Shown here in pieces: positions 1 to 13,500 of a stretch of 64,000 nt of DNA. The stretch is from Oscarella lobularis (taxonomy: Eukaryota; Porifera; Homoscleromorpha; Homosclerophorida; Oscarellidae). The stretch covers positions 1,364,001 through 1,428,000 of the forward strand of contig NC_089194.1 of assembly GCF_947507565.1 (NCBI RefSeq), given 5' to 3'. A program made the position numbers and the translations under genes. The notes under the pieces were generated by a model. That model was not told the DNA's origin and ran no database searches. It saw only the letters and a program-made list of their open reading frames with translations. How positions within the stretch are numbered: position 1 is the stretch's first letter; every line of letters begins with the position of its first letter.

Positions 1-590
1 TGATGCGCATGGAAAGTAAGTCGCCCAATACCGTTGATCTCTTTGCTGTAGGAGACGCTACCTTGCCGTATACTAGCCTCTACGCAAGAGAGAAACGCAA
101 GACTAAAGGCGGCGTCACGCCACCCCCTATTAGAAGTAGATAGACGGCGTGAAATGGTTCTGCATGGTACGCCACGACCATCTGTTCTTTAGAGAGAAGT
201 AAGCAACTTTTGGCGTCATTATGTTGCTTGCGTTTAGCGGTGATTACACATCTGCCTCTTTGCAATGTGCTGAAATCATCTGAAAACACCGAAATGGTTC
301 TTTTATCAGGACTAAATGGGCCTGGTAAGACACCGCCGATGATATCGTTTTTAAAAGAGGTTTTAAGAAATTTCTCTGTGCGTGGATGGATCTCAAAGTT
401 GGCGCCAGTCGGCTCTTGCTAAAGCGTTCCGCGCGGGCAGTCAAAGGAAAGTTGAGTCTCGCCGTGGGGCCAAAATTGGATCCTCCCCGAGGCAAAATGC
501 TTTTAGTCCGCGATGCTCTTTGCCACACTATAAGACTCTACTCAAAACGGCACTTCTACTCAGAGCGGGTCGCAACGCTATCGCCTAAAC
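1..590 (+). other. upstream region of secreted-protein copy A
   Basis: No gene is supported here. Much of the stretch is similar to 9924-10558, the region upstream of the second copy, so the tandem duplication includes the 5' flank as well as the coding exons. The short open frames seen in it are not conserved between the two copies and are rejected. Confidence 0.6.
529..534 (+). promoter_or_regulatory. TATA-like box of copy A
   Basis: TATAAG lies 62 bases before the ATG at 591. The same hexamer sits 62 bases before the ATG of the second copy, in a similar context, which supports a conserved core promoter. Confidence 0.5.
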
Positions 591-3500
591 ATGACGACGC
601 CTCTCGCCGCTCTCGTTTTTGTTCTCATGTCCAACGCCGGCTCCGCTTACTTCCTCGGCGATCCCGGCGTTTTCGATCAAATGATCAACAAGTACGGCAA
701 CAGCATGGGCACAATGAACGAAACCGGTCTCAACATCTACATGATGGGCAACGCGCTCGTCGGCAAAGTGACGCCGCCGAGCGTCTTTCGCGTGCTCGAC
801 TTTCTCAAACTCATGCTCCCCTCCGTCGCGACGACGCTCGGCATCGACGAGGCGAATCTCGACAGTCCGTTCAATTTTCCCGTCGACAATTTCACGTTGA
901 ATATGGCCGAGAACGTTTGGTGCCTCGGCACGCAAGAACTACCGTCGATGCCTCTCATATCGCAATTCATGACTCTGTCCGACGTCACCGTGCTCGTTTG
1001 CCTCGAACTCGATCCCGAGGCGAATTCGCTTGCCGATCGACTTCAAGTGAGCGAGTTCGCGATAGCCGGCGTCTGGCAGATGGGTAGCATCGGTCTCGAA
1101 TTCAAATTCAGTCTCGTCGACTCGACGTATTATTTTCGCGGCGCGCCCACTACCGGTCTTCCCGTCGGCACGTTTATCGAGTATTTAGGTGCTAAGCTAC
1201 TTCCGGACGAATTCGCCACGCCTCTCAAGAATTCCGGACTCAATTCGTTTAGCATCGAGAATGCGCGTTTCATCGGCGTCTACGGTAGCGACGGTTTTGC
1301 TATCGGTCTATCCGGCGATCCGACTATACAAGGGTGGGGTAGCTTTCGTTGTCATGTCATTTTTACGCGTTACATCGAAAGAGAGTATCAAGAAAAGGGC
1401 GTCGCCGTGACGATCGCAATTAACTTTCCCAATTTCAAGCTCGCCAATCTCGTTCAAAGACTCTCCGGCTACGACATAAGCGACGTTCCGTTCCTCGGAA
1501 CGCTCACCATACCGGAAACGGGCGTCATCATCTCGACACGAGACTTGATACCGAACTATCTTCCCGAAGTCTTAAACGGGATCCTCGCACAAGCGAGGCC
1601 AATCTACAAAGGACTTACGTTTGCGACTGCTCTGCCTATCATACCCAATCAAGAAGCTGTCATTTTTGTCGTCCACATCGGCTCCGGCGGACTCAAGTTG
1701 ACGATCGCCGATCCGGGTCGTGCACTTACGTTGGGTAACATTCTCAGTGCCGTCATTCCTGACTTTTCACTAAGCGAACTTACCGTTCCGCCTGGAATAT
1801 CGAACATCGTTCAAACTCTTCTCAATATTCAACTGTTCAGCTTCTCGATCTCGACGAAGCCCAAGTGTATTGCCGTCGAATTCAAACTCGATCAAGCGTT
1901 CGAAGTCGTCCCAGGAATTGCACGCATTATTCATCCGTCGCTCTATATCAACGCAACGTTCTCCAAACCTCGTAAGATAGTGTTTAAGGCGGGCGGCTTT
2001 TGGGAATTCGGTTCGTCCGAGTTTCCCATTGCAATCGAACCGGCTCCTCCACCCCCAAGACTTCCCGGTCAAAATAACCAACTCGTTAAAGCGAAAGGAT
2101 TTCTTCTCACCGGTAAAGGAGACGAAATAAGCGTTCAGGGTGTCATTAGTAAATTCGACGCCGACTTCCTACCGGAAGAACTTCAGTCCGTACTTCAAGC
2201 GGCATCGATGTTAGATTTCGCCATAGAAGATCCGACATTCAAAATTCCGATTGGAACCGGTGCAAAAGGCTTCCAATGCCAATTCTCCGGCCGCCCGAGA
2301 ATCAACGGCTGGTCGGGGGTGACTCTAAACGCTGTCGTAAGCAAGACGACGGGCAAAGCGGCACTGGCCGTCGGCTTCGAGTTTGTCAACATGGGAATCG
2401 CCGATCTCGTACAGCAGTTGACTGGCGTCAGTGTCAAAGCGCTGACTCTTCTCGATCGATCACTGAAAGTCGCTGTCATGATATCTTCGCGTTCAATGGA
2501 TAACGTCGTCCTCGAAGGCGAGGCTCTGAGCCAAATTCCTCTCCGACGCGGTCTCTCCATCGTCGCCGTTTTCACATTTCCCGCCGACTGTCTCGGCGAC
2601 TCGTTCTGCGAGTTTGCTAAGGGAGCACTCGGCAGCAGCGCGAGTCTACAAATCGCCGCGACGATCACGTCGCTTCGTCAGTTTAGCTTCTCGGCCGGCG
2701 TCAACAATATCAAATTGGGCGAGGGGCTCATGCTCAGCGAAGCGGCGCTCGAATTCGCCATGGGCATGGAAACGTACGTCGGTATACGCGCCACTCTGAC
2801 GCTCAGCGATCCGCCGCTCTCCTTCACCGGATGGGTCCGAGCCGGCATTCAAGGTCTCGAACTCGGCATGACAATGAGCGGCATGTGGAAACGACCGTTC
2901 GGCATCGATTTCCTCGCCTTCGGCAAAGGCATCATATCGATCACTCTCAAACCCGGAGTCCCGCTTCCCGGTATCGAATTGGGCGGCGAAGTACGCGTGG
3001 GGAAACTCGACAGTGGACGCGAAATCATCGCCGCCGTCTATCTCGGCATCGATCCGACGATGCCTCGTCGTAATTATTTCTACGGATCGATCAATAAACT
3101 GACGATCGGTTCCGTACTCCAAGCGTTTGACATCCAATTGTCGTTGCCCAAATGTCTAGCCGACAGCGGTCTTCCCTACGGACTTAAAGTGTCGTTTTCG
3201 TTAGACTCGCGCGAACTTGTTCCGTCGGGTATCGTCATACCCCAAGGCTTCGTTCTGAACGGGACGATTGACATTCTCGGCTGGCGACTCAAGGCCTATA
3301 TCAACATCGGTCTTCCACGTGGCATTAAAATTGACATTCGCATGGATCCACTCACTATAGGAGGCGGCGTTTTGAAACTGTACAAATCGAGCACCGAAAC
3401 GACGGTCGGTCCGCTTCTCGTCGCCGACGTCACCGCTTCGCCGCCAAACGTCAACGTCACGGCGGCGGGATACGTGAGCTTGTTCTTTGGAATGATGGAA

Positions 3501-5663
3501 GCGGAAATCTTTCTTCAAATAACAAACACGCATTTTCTGTTTTACGTGCGAAGACGATTCTTCCTTTTCGAGGCCTTGTTGAAGGTCTACGCCTCGTACG
3601 GATCCCTTCAAGACGCGTCGTTTCAAGTGTACGGACTCCTATCAACCGCGTGGATGGAAGAGCTGGAGAGATCGGTTTGCGCTAAGATAGACGCAGCTGC
3701 GAAGGTGGCGACGGACAAAATAGACGAGGCGAAAAGAAAAGTCGACGGTGCTCATGCGAAGTTCGACGCCGTTGTGGCAGATCTTCGACAAAAACGCCGT
3801 AACGTCAACAGCCTTTGTGGACTTAGAACTTGTCACAAGAGTAAGATGAGAACGATTTAACGTCGACCTCTATCTTTTTTCGTTCTAGTTTGCATGGGAT
3901 GCCCGTCGTGGAATTCGTGTTGTACACGTTGGTGGGGATCATGCATAGGCTGCCCTTCGTGGAATCATTGCTGTTGGCGCGCTCCTGACCTCATATGCGA
4001 GGTGGCCAACGTGGGTTGCAAGGCGCTTCGCGGCATTGCGTACGCTGCCCTCTGGGTCGCGGAGAAAATCGTCGACGGCAGTCGATGGACGCTCGAAGTT
4101 GCCAAGGGAGTTTTGGACGCGGTCAAGTGGACCGTACGCATTGCAGCCGAAGCGGCGAAATTCATTGTTCGGCTTGGTCTCGGTGGCATCATAAGCATCA
4201 AGAAAATCGAATTCGACATCAAAATTGGAATCGTTAAATCCGGCCACTTTTCGGGCTCGATCGTCGTTTCGTTCTTGCGACGAGCCGAAATCACGATGAG
4301 TTTTTACCTGCGATTGCCGAGCGTCCAAAGCATGGCGTCGGATTTGGCCGATGCCATTTTTCCCGGCATTACGGGACGACGTAAGCGAGACGTCGATGAT
4401 CAACTTCGACGAAACATGCCCGACTACAGTCGTCGTCACTATTTGCCTGAAATGTACGTCTATAAACCGGGCTCCGTAGCCGAATACCGACCCAGACGCG
4501 AATTTCCGGAACCGGAAGAGGTGTACGAAAAAACTGAGTTCGTTGTGAGGAAGCGATCGTTGACTGACGAATTGCGAGCCGAGAAGGCGCACATCGATGC
4601 AGACCTGGTTGACATGCGTAATCGTGTTAGACAGTTTGTTCATCCAGGTTCTGCCGCAGCCGCAGCCCCTCCGGCGTCGAATGCGACTCAAAAGAAGCTT
4701 CTACCTCTTGCTCAATTGAAGCAAAGCCTCAGTAAGCAAAGCGAGCGCTGTAGATAATAGTAACGCCCTTGCATTTAATCACTGACTTAATTAATTCTGT
4801 TCTGTAGATACTTCCGCTGAAAAGTGCGCGCATTTTGGTGAAATCAAACAATTTATTCTCGAAATACCTCTTGCTATGGGAGCTGTCTACGGAGAGTGGA
4901 AAAATACCGTTGGCAATTACACAAACGAAGTCCAAGTTCTCACTGAGGGCTATACTAACGTGAGTATGCAAGAAGCAGAGACAGCCGCAAGTGCTGCACA
5001 GGCTCGGCAAGAATTTAGCGATTTGGAAGCAGCCGAGCGAAATCAATCAGACCTCGTCAAAGAGGCGAAAAATTTGCCGAACATTACAAGCACGCCCCCT
5101 TCGCTTACGGCAGAAGACGCAGTAACGTTTAGCAATAACATGACGGAAGAGACGATTAACAAGCAATTGGTTGCTGAAATTGGCAATGGTACATCGATAG
5201 GGAATCATTGCTCACAAACTCACTCGCTTTATTAATTAATAATATTATTAAGGCTATTCGGAGTGGAATCGAACTTTCAAGGACGAAGTTGTTTCTGAAA
5301 ACGTCCGAACGATCAAGTCTATCGTGCAGGCATACGGCGAGGACGTGACGGCCGAGACAGGCTTGACCCTCTCTCAATACATCAATGAAGTCTTTACGGC
5401 TCTAAAGGCTCCCTACGAAACCATTTCTCCCGGGGATACTCACTACGATTCGGCCGTTAATCTTCTCGAAAGCTTGGTGGCGATAAAAAAGGTAAATCTT
5501 CTTGTTGTAGTACGTCGTCACTATCTAATGTGTTTTAATTAATCAATAGAATTTGGATACTCTTATTAACGAGACGGTTTTTAAAGCAAAGGAAATATCT
5601 GACACTCTACTCGCTGAATTGAAGGAAATCGCGCAGATTAAAATATTCTGCTCTGCAAGCTAA
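591..5663 (+). CDS. large secreted protein of unknown family, tandem copy A
   Basis: Five exons: 591-3840, 3889-4731, 4808-5188, 5253-5491, 5550-5663, giving 1608 residues; all phases agree and the same structure recurs in copy B. The first ~20 residues look like a signal peptide ending near GSA. Exon 1 encodes mainly beta-type sequence with an internal duplication (motif SGDPTIQGW near residue 241, SGRPRINGW near 566) and a C-terminal helical stretch. Exon 2 starts with a Cys/Trp-rich segment (CMGCPSWNSCC) and has a furin-like RRKR near residue 1247. Exon 3 is helical and probably coiled coil. I do not recognise the family. Secretion is inferred; the function is unknown. Confidence 0.88.
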
Positions 5664-6378
5664 AGTCCAAACCCTCGATCTGGCTGAAGCTCTTGGTATG
5701 TAAGAGAACGTTACTGTAGTTGTTTCTTGTCGTTTATTTGTTTCTCTTGTTGGGTCTGATTTTTGTCATGTCTCAGACAGTAAATGTTCTGTACGTAGCC
5801 ATGACGTCAGTTACGTAAACACTTAACGTACGTCCTTCTTTCTTTTTTGCTGCTTTTCTGGAGTGAGACTAGACTTTTTCACATCTCTAAGTCGAAAGGC
5901 TGTAAGTTATTCACGTCGTTCTTCTACGACTCAACGGCATCGCGATTTCTCGCACAGATGCGGGCGGGGGCCCCCTCGAGCAAGTCTGCGCATCCTCTCG
6001 CCAACAAGCAATCCCTCGCCGTGAGCATCTGACCTCGCGCGAGAAGATCAATCAAGGTTTGATGTCTATGCGCATGCATAGCACTGGAGATAGGACGGTT
6101 TAGAGCACGGTTTACTATAGAGGCTAGCACTGCACTGCGGTTTAGAGGCGGCTAGGGCGGTTTAGAAGTTAGTAGCGCCTCTCCCCGTCAACGCCTCATC
6201 ATCTCTTTCAGCGACTCTAGGATTTTCATTGGTTAGAAGACGCGCGACGCTAGACTTCATTCTTCGACATCAAAACACATTGATACCACGACCATTATTA
6301 CATCAAACGTCAAAACGAGAAACACAATCCTTGAACTATAGGCACACATAAACCCCATGCAACTCGACGCCTTCTTTA
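5664..6378. other. intergenic, 3' flank of copy A and of the EEP gene
   Basis: The first part resembles the 3' end of copy B (around 15703-15760). Around 6040-6170 there are several copies of a short CGGTTTAGA-type motif. No coding potential is supported; the converging minus-strand EEP gene ends at 6379. Confidence 0.5.
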
Positions 6379-9300
6379 CTACGGCACAAAGAACTTCATG
6401 AAAACGGGATAGTGATCCGACACGCTATTCCAAGCGGCAAACGCTTTCATTCGAACTTTCGTCGAGGGTTTCGAATCGACAGCGCTATTGAACACCTTGA
6501 CGTCGGGAAAGACAAAATCAGAAGCGGTCAAGTCGATCAGGGGCGGGACTCGAAGAATTTCCGGATTGTAAACACGACATCCCGTGACGCCCGGCTGGTT
6601 CGCTGGGCCGCTTACCGGCCACACGTAGTCGAGCGTCGTAAACTTGTCATATTTCGTAAAGGACATGGAACTGTATCCGGCCATAGTACACCTTATAAGA
6701 GTACGAGTTAGGAACGTGAGTCGCCCTTGCCGATTTAATTCGCTCTTACTTCACTTTGGGATTAGTGAAGATCGTATTGAAGTCGCCGACGAGAAAGGCG
6801 TTCGGCCTCTTGGTTTGCGGAACTGATTTCTCGGCCTCTTTTCGGTATTTCTCGCCGGTCGCCGGGCTACTGTCGACGTTTCGCACGTGGGCGCTTATGA
6901 GCGTAAGCTTGTACACCCATGCACCTCCCTGCACGCAACGAAATTCATCATTCTGTGTTACGCTACATTGAGACGGAGACTCTTACGGCGCCTTTCGTGT
7001 AAAATTCGCACATGAACGAGGGACGAGCACCGGTGCCGACAGCGGTGGTCATGCTGATCTCTTGGCAATTTCTCGGATAGATGCCGTTCTTGACGGCGAA
7101 TCCGAGCTCTTTCGTTGTATCGGACCAGTACCAGTTTTTGTTCAGTATCAGCTTGTTCGTGCCCGAGACGCCGGTCCTCGTGATCGTGGCGTCGGGCTTC
7201 TTTTCCGTGTTCGTCTGTACTCTCGTCGCTTTCAATTCTTGCACGGCGACGATGTCAAATTTATCGAGCAGGGTCGTGAGTTTGGCTCCGCGTTTAATCT
7301 CTTTTCTTTCTTTGAAGTTGGCCTTGTGGTTGGTGTCCTTCCAATCGAGAGTCGGATCTAAGAATCTCGTATTCCACGTGGCCACTTGATAATTGGTGCC
7401 CGCGTGGGTAAACGTCACCGGTAGGTGATCGCTTAGATCTCGACTTCGAAATATGGGCATGTATCGTCTGCGCACCTTCGAATGGCAGGCGAGCAGTTCG
7501 CGATTAATATACGTAAGACGTTCGACTTGATCCCTGATTGGGAAGCGATAATTCGTCGGGGGACACGACGCTACCTGGGTCGAAAGTCTCGGCGGCTTGA
7601 AGGGAATTTTTAAACCACTGGGAGTCTCCTCGCCGACCTCTCCGTTTAGAATTGTGCCCGCCGTCTTGCCCGCGTCGCCCGTTTTCTCCGGATAATAGGT
7701 GTACATTAGGCGAACGTTTTTGCTCACGGCGAATCGATCGTAGTGCGATTCTGCAATTGGTGGCTTGCTGGGGTCCGTGTAGATCTCTTCGCGATGCGTC
7801 GTCATTCCGGGATCGTGAAACTGCATATCTTCCCTATATACGGAGAGTAATTGGATATAATAGGAAGTCATTGCGCCTTAATTCGTACAGATATTCCATT
7901 GTCTTTATCGTGTCGACGGCCGCGTCGGTTTTCGATCCGGTCGAAGAACTCTTACCTCCTCCGACGTTAAAGTCGCCGGCGATCATGACGATTTTGTTGT
8001 TCGACGTCATTGCGGCGATGTCGCTTTGAATTTGTTGCAGCTCCGTGTATCGATTGGAGGCGTAAGCGCTGGTCAGATGAACGTTATAGATGGTGAACGT
8101 GTTTGAAGACGTCGTTACAGCATTGTTCTGCGAGAGGAAAAAAAACCGCGCGAAACAATTAATTAAGGAAAAAGTAGACTTCGAATTTTCCTCTCTTTGC
8201 CAACCTTAAAGGTGCATCTCACGCTCGTTCCAGCTTGGAGCGTTTTGCAGGAGAGAATTGAAAATTTATTCGAATCGTACACGAAAGCGAATTCGTCCCT
8301 CGCGTAGAGTGCCCGACCCGGCAGGTAGCTTAGAATGTGGGTGGAAAAGAATGCTTTCTCGTCGCTAGTCGACGAGGTGAGCTGCGTTCCGACCTCCTGT
8401 AAAGCGAGTATCTCGGCTCTCTCGATGATATTTCGAAACGTTTCTGCTTGCTCGGCTCTGTAGGGACGGTTCGCGGAGAACTTCTCCAGTCCTTGCATGT
8501 TGAACGTCCCAACTGTCAAAAAAAAACAAAAGAGAATCAGATCGTATTAGGAAGAAACGAACGACGTACTCCTCGTTCCGCTCGGAATGTAGTCGTCGTG
8601 AAATGTGAGACCCTTCTTGTCTAGCTTTCGGGCTTCGCGTAGAATGCTTTTGACGTCACCTTGGGTGAAACGTCTGCCGCAGACGTAGGCGTCGTTGCAC
8701 TGGGGTTTTAGCGGCGTGCCAGTAGTCGTCGGGTCATCGCCCGGCGCGTGCGCGTCCTTGCAGAACGTGCCCGAGCTCCTGAGCGACACGAGTCCGCCGA
8801 CGCTGACAATCTTTTCCTGCGACGTTTTAGTGAAGGAGAAGAAGGCCGAGCCGCTCAGCACCGTCTTGCCTTTGCAAACGGTCAGTTGGCTGCACCGGAG
8901 AGCGATCAGTTCGTCTTTTGATTCGAATTGGCAGTTTTGAAGGGCCGTGTCTATAGACGTCATTTCCGTGGCGTAAGAAGCGGCCGATTTGTGAGCGAGC
9001 CACGACGATACGTAGATCGATCGCGCAGTATCCGAGTCTTCTCTGATTCCGTATCGATAGTTGTACGTCTGGCTGTCCGTAAACCAGGACAAAAAGGGAT
9101 AGACAGTCGGTTTCGTTTTCGGTTCCCTGGGAAGTTCAATGAGATAATATCTATTTGCCTGTTTGAATTGGGCATGGGTTATGGAAATGACGTCCCCCAG
9201 AAACTCGAAACTCATCGACGCAGCTGTGTCTTTAGGTAGGCACTCGAATGCCGTCAGTACGACTCGCGGCGACAGGAGAACGCCTTCGCATCTGCGCTTT

Positions 9301-9557
9301 AGCGTCTTCCTCGTCTTCGCGGAAGCCGACGATGGGACGACCAATTCAGTGATGACGCCGAAAGCCTGATAGTTTTTTGTAGACGCCGTATCGAACTCGC
9401 TTGCCATCGTCGCGGGAATTGGCTCGACGAACGAGCGGCGACTGATGCCGTGGCACGCGACTGGCGGCGGCGGCGAGACGACGCCGAGGACGACGAGCAG
9501 CAGAGCGGCGGCGAGCATCTTCAGCGCGCGGAGCCTCAGAAGCGACTGGCGCTCCAA
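6379..9557 (-). CDS. secreted trypsin-like pseudoprotease fused to two EEP nuclease-fold domains
   Basis: Six exons on the minus strand: 8570-9557, 8205-8512, 7889-8127, 6987-7833, 6750-6928, 6379-6691, 957 residues with consistent phases. A hydrophobic segment near residues 13-32 acts as a likely signal peptide. Residues ~45-310 have a chymotrypsin-fold pattern: CEGVLLSPRVVLTAFEC aligns with the catalytic His region but has Glu in place of His, no DIAL-like Asp motif is seen, and LSGSAFF stands where GDSGGP is expected. Then come two EEP domains. The first has FNMQG, LALQEVG, NVHLTS, GDFNV and SDHLPV; the second has WNTRF, VAVQEL, SAHVRN, GDFNT and SDHYPV, so metal and catalytic residues are kept in both. 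It is probably an extracellular nuclease or phosphodiesterase; the substrate is unknown. Confidence 0.87.
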
Positions 9558-10558
9558 AGAGGATACACCCAGCCTTTTACCCCCGTTGAGTAGCTAATAG
9601 TTCGCGCACATGCCGGCCCGTTTAAGATAATTAGTTTGAATGGATCCTATTAGAGTGTGGAGGGGGGGTTGCATTTTTATCCTATTTGTGCGAGGTCTCT
9701 GGCACATCGGCGAGACTTGAGTACCCTCCACTGCGCATTTCTAACTTAGGCGAACACAAAGGAAAAAGTTATTTGATGCTTCGAGGGATCTGTTTCCCTT
9801 GACATGCGACAGTTAGCCTAATAGCGCGCCGCCCGTGTACGCTATGCTATTTGTCTGACGTAACTTTCGTGCCTAGGAGTCTGACTGATAAGAAACGAAG
9901 AGAACAAAAGAAACTTTTTTCACTGATGCGCAGGGGAAGCAAGTCACCCAGTGCCGTCGACCTCTTGACAGTAGAAGACGCTGCGTTGGGATTAGTATTG
10001 CTGTACTAGTCTCCAGGTAGGAGAGAAGACGAAATTCCCAAAGTAGCAACACGCCACCCACTTCTACAGTAATGGCTCTCGTACGTCACAACAAAAACTG
10101 TTCGTTAGAAAAGTAAGCCTTTTTTCGTGTTATAACCTGTCGTCCGCGTGAGCACTTGCGTAAAGTATTGATTTCAATAGCTATTACACGAATCCAGCGG
10201 CGATTCTTTTCAATTTGCTAATCTGACTTTATCTGAAAAGGCTATTAGACAAATCGATCCAAACGATTTTTTGCTGTTCATATCAAAACGAAGTGTGCAC
10301 GGTAAGACACCGCCGATGATCTCATTTCTAAAACGCCTTTTAAGAAATTTCTCTGTGCGTGGGAATTGACGCCAGTCGGCTCTTTCAAAAGCATTCCGCG
10401 GGCATTCGAAGTCGATGTTAGTCTGGCCGTGTGGCCAAAATCGGGATCCTCCCTAAACCGAAATAACCCGTTTAGCCCACGACGCTCTTTTGCCTCTATA
10501 AGACCCAACTCCGCGCGGCACTTCCACTCAGAGCGGGTCGCAACGCCATCGCCTAAAC
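9558..10558. other. intergenic, divergent 5' flanks of the EEP gene and copy B
   Basis: From about 9924 the sequence is similar to positions 1-590, marking the left edge of the duplicated block. The part at 9558-9920 shows no coding or repeat signal that I can support. Confidence 0.5.
10497..10502 (+). promoter_or_regulatory. TATA-like box of copy B
   Basis: TATAAG sits 62 bases before the ATG at 10559, the same spacing as in copy A. Confidence 0.5.
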
Positions 10559-13500
10559 ATGACGACGCCTCTCGCCGCTCTCGTTTTTGTTCTCATGTCG
10601 AACGCCGGCTCCGCTTACTTCCTCGGCGATCCCGGCGTTTTTGATCAAATGATCAACAAGTACGGCAACAGCATGGGCACAATGAACGAAACCGGTCTCA
10701 CCATCTACATGATGGGCGACTCGCTCGTCGGCAAGGTGACGCCGCCGAGCGTCTTTCGCGTGCTCGACTTTCTCAAACTCATGCTCCCGTCCGTCGCGGC
10801 GACGCTCGGCATCGACGAGGCGAATCTCGACAATCCGTTCAATTTTCCCGTCGACAATTTCACGCTGAACATGGCAGACAACACGTGGTGTCTCGGCACG
10901 CAAGAACTACCGTCGATGCCTCTCATATCGGACTTCATGACTCTGTCCGACGTCACCGTGCTCGTTTGCCTCGAACTCAATCCCGAAGCGAATTCGCTTG
11001 CCGATCGACTTCAAGTGAGCGAGTTCGCGATAGCGGGCGTCTGGCAAATGGGTAGCATCAGTCTCGAATTCAAATTCAGTCGCGTCGGCTCGACGTATTA
11101 TTTTCGCGGCGCGCCCACTACCGGTCTTCCCGTCGGCACGTTTATCGAGTATTTAGGTGCTAAGCTACTTCCGGACGAATTCGCCACGCCTCTCAAGAAT
11201 TCTGGACTCGATTCGTTTAGCATCGAGAATGCGCGTTTCATCGGCGTCTACGGCAGCGACGGTTTTGCCATCGGGCTATCCGGTGATCCGACTATACAAG
11301 GGTGGGGTAGCTTTCGTTGTCATGTCATTTTTACGCGCTACATCCAAAGAGAATATCAAGAAGGGGGCCTCGCCGTGACGATTGCAATTAACTTTCCCGA
11401 TTTCTCGCTCGCCAATCTCGTTCAAAAACTGTCCGGCTACGACATAAGCGACGTTCCGTTCCTCGGAACGCTCACCGTACCGGAAACGGGCGTCATCATC
11501 TCGACACGAGACTTAGTACCGGACCTTCTCCCCGAAGTCTTGGACGGTATCCTCGCACAAGCGAGGCCAGTCTACAAAGGACTCACGTTTGCGATTGCAT
11601 TGCCCATCATACCAAATCAAGCAGCCGTCATTTTCGTCGTTCACATCGGCCCCAGCGGACTCAAGTTGACGATCGCCGATCCGGGTAGCGCGCTTACGTT
11701 GGGCAACATTCTCAGCGCCGTCATTCCGAATTTTTCGCTCGACGAACTCACACTTCCACCGGGAATATCGGACCTCGTTCAAAGTCTTCTCAATATTCAG
11801 CTATTCGGCTTTTCGATATCGACGAAGCCCAAGTGCATTGCCGTCGAATTCAAAATCAATCAAGCCGTCGAAGTCGTGCCGGGATTCGCGCGCATCATCG
11901 ATCCGTCGCTCTACATCAACGTGACGTTCTCCAAACCGCGTACGATCGTCTTCAAGGCGGGCGGCTTTTGGGAATTCGGTTCGTCCGAGTTTCCCATTGG
12001 AATCGAACCGGCTCCCCTACCTCCACGACTTCCCGGTCAGAATAACGAACTTGTCAAAGCGAAAGGATTTCTCCTAACCGGTAAAGGAGACGAAATAAGC
12101 GTTCAGGGCATCATTAGTAAATTCGACGCCGACTTCCTACCGGCAGAACTTCAGTCCGTACTCCAAGCGGCATCGATGTTGGATTTCGCCATATTAGATC
12201 CGACATTCAAAATTCCAATCGGCACCGGTGCATCGGGTTTCCAATGCCAATTCTCCGGTACCCCGGAGATCAACGGCTGGTCGGGAGTGACTCTCAACGC
12301 CGTCGTGAGCAAGACGACGGGCAAGGCGGCACTCGCCGTCGGCTTCGAGTTCGCCAACACGGGAATCGCCGATCTCATACAACAGTTGACGGGCGTCAAC
12401 GTCAAAGCGCTAAGTCTCCTCGATCGATCGATGAAAGTCGCCTTCATGATATCGTCGCGTACGATGGAAGACGTCGTGCTCGAAGGCGAAGCTCTGAGCA
12501 AAATTCCTCTACGACGCGGTCTCTCCATCGTCGCCGTTTTTTCGTTCCCAGCCGACTGTCTCGGAGACTCGTTCTGCGAGTTTGCCAAGGGAGCACTCGG
12601 CAGCAGTGCGAGTATGCAAATCGCCGCGACGATTACGTCGCTTCGTCAATTTAGCTTCTCGGCCGGCGTCAACAACATCGAATTGGGCGCCGGTCTCGTT
12701 CTCAGCGAAGCGGCGCTCGAATTCGCAATCGGTACTGAGACGTACGTCGGTATACGCGCCACTCTGACGCTCAGCGATCCGCCACTCTCCTTCACCGGAT
12801 GGGTCCGAGCCGGCATTCAGGGTCTCGAACTCGGCATGACAATGACCGGCATATGGAAGCGAGCGTTCGGCATCGATTTTCTCGCCTTCGGCAACGGCAT
12901 CATATCGATTACCCTCAAACCCGGCGTCCCGGTGCCCGGTATCGAATTGGGCGGCGAAGTGCGCGTGGGACAACTCGACAGCGGACGCGAAATCATCGCC
13001 AAAGTCTATCTCGGCATCGATCCGACGATGCCGCGTCGTAATTATTTCTACGGATCGGTCAATAAATTGACAATCGGTTCCGTACTCGAAGCGTTTAACA
13101 TCGACTTGACGTTGCCCCAGTGTCTAGCCAACAGCGGTCTTCCCAATGGACTCGAAGTATCGTTTGCTCTAGAAGCGCGCGAACTTATTCCCTCGGGTAT
13201 TGTCATACCTCAAGGCTTCGTTCTGAACGGGACGATCGACATTCTCGGCTGGCGACTCAAGGCCTATATCAACATAGGCCTTCCACGTGGCATCAAAGTT
13301 GACATTCGCATGGATCCGCTCACTATAGGGGGCGGCGTTTTGAAACTGTACAAATCGAAAGCCGAGTCGTCGGTCGGTCCCCTTCTCGTCGCCGACGTCA
13401 CCGCTTCGCCGCCGAAAGTCAACGTCACGGCGGCGGGATACGTGAGCTTGTTCTTCGGAATGATCGAAGCAGAGATCTTTCTTCAAATAACGAACACGCA

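Noticed and set aside
386-1087. Open frame overlapping the start of secreted-protein copy A
   Set aside because: It is Arg/Ser-rich, in another frame of exon 1, and the equivalent in copy B is not kept.
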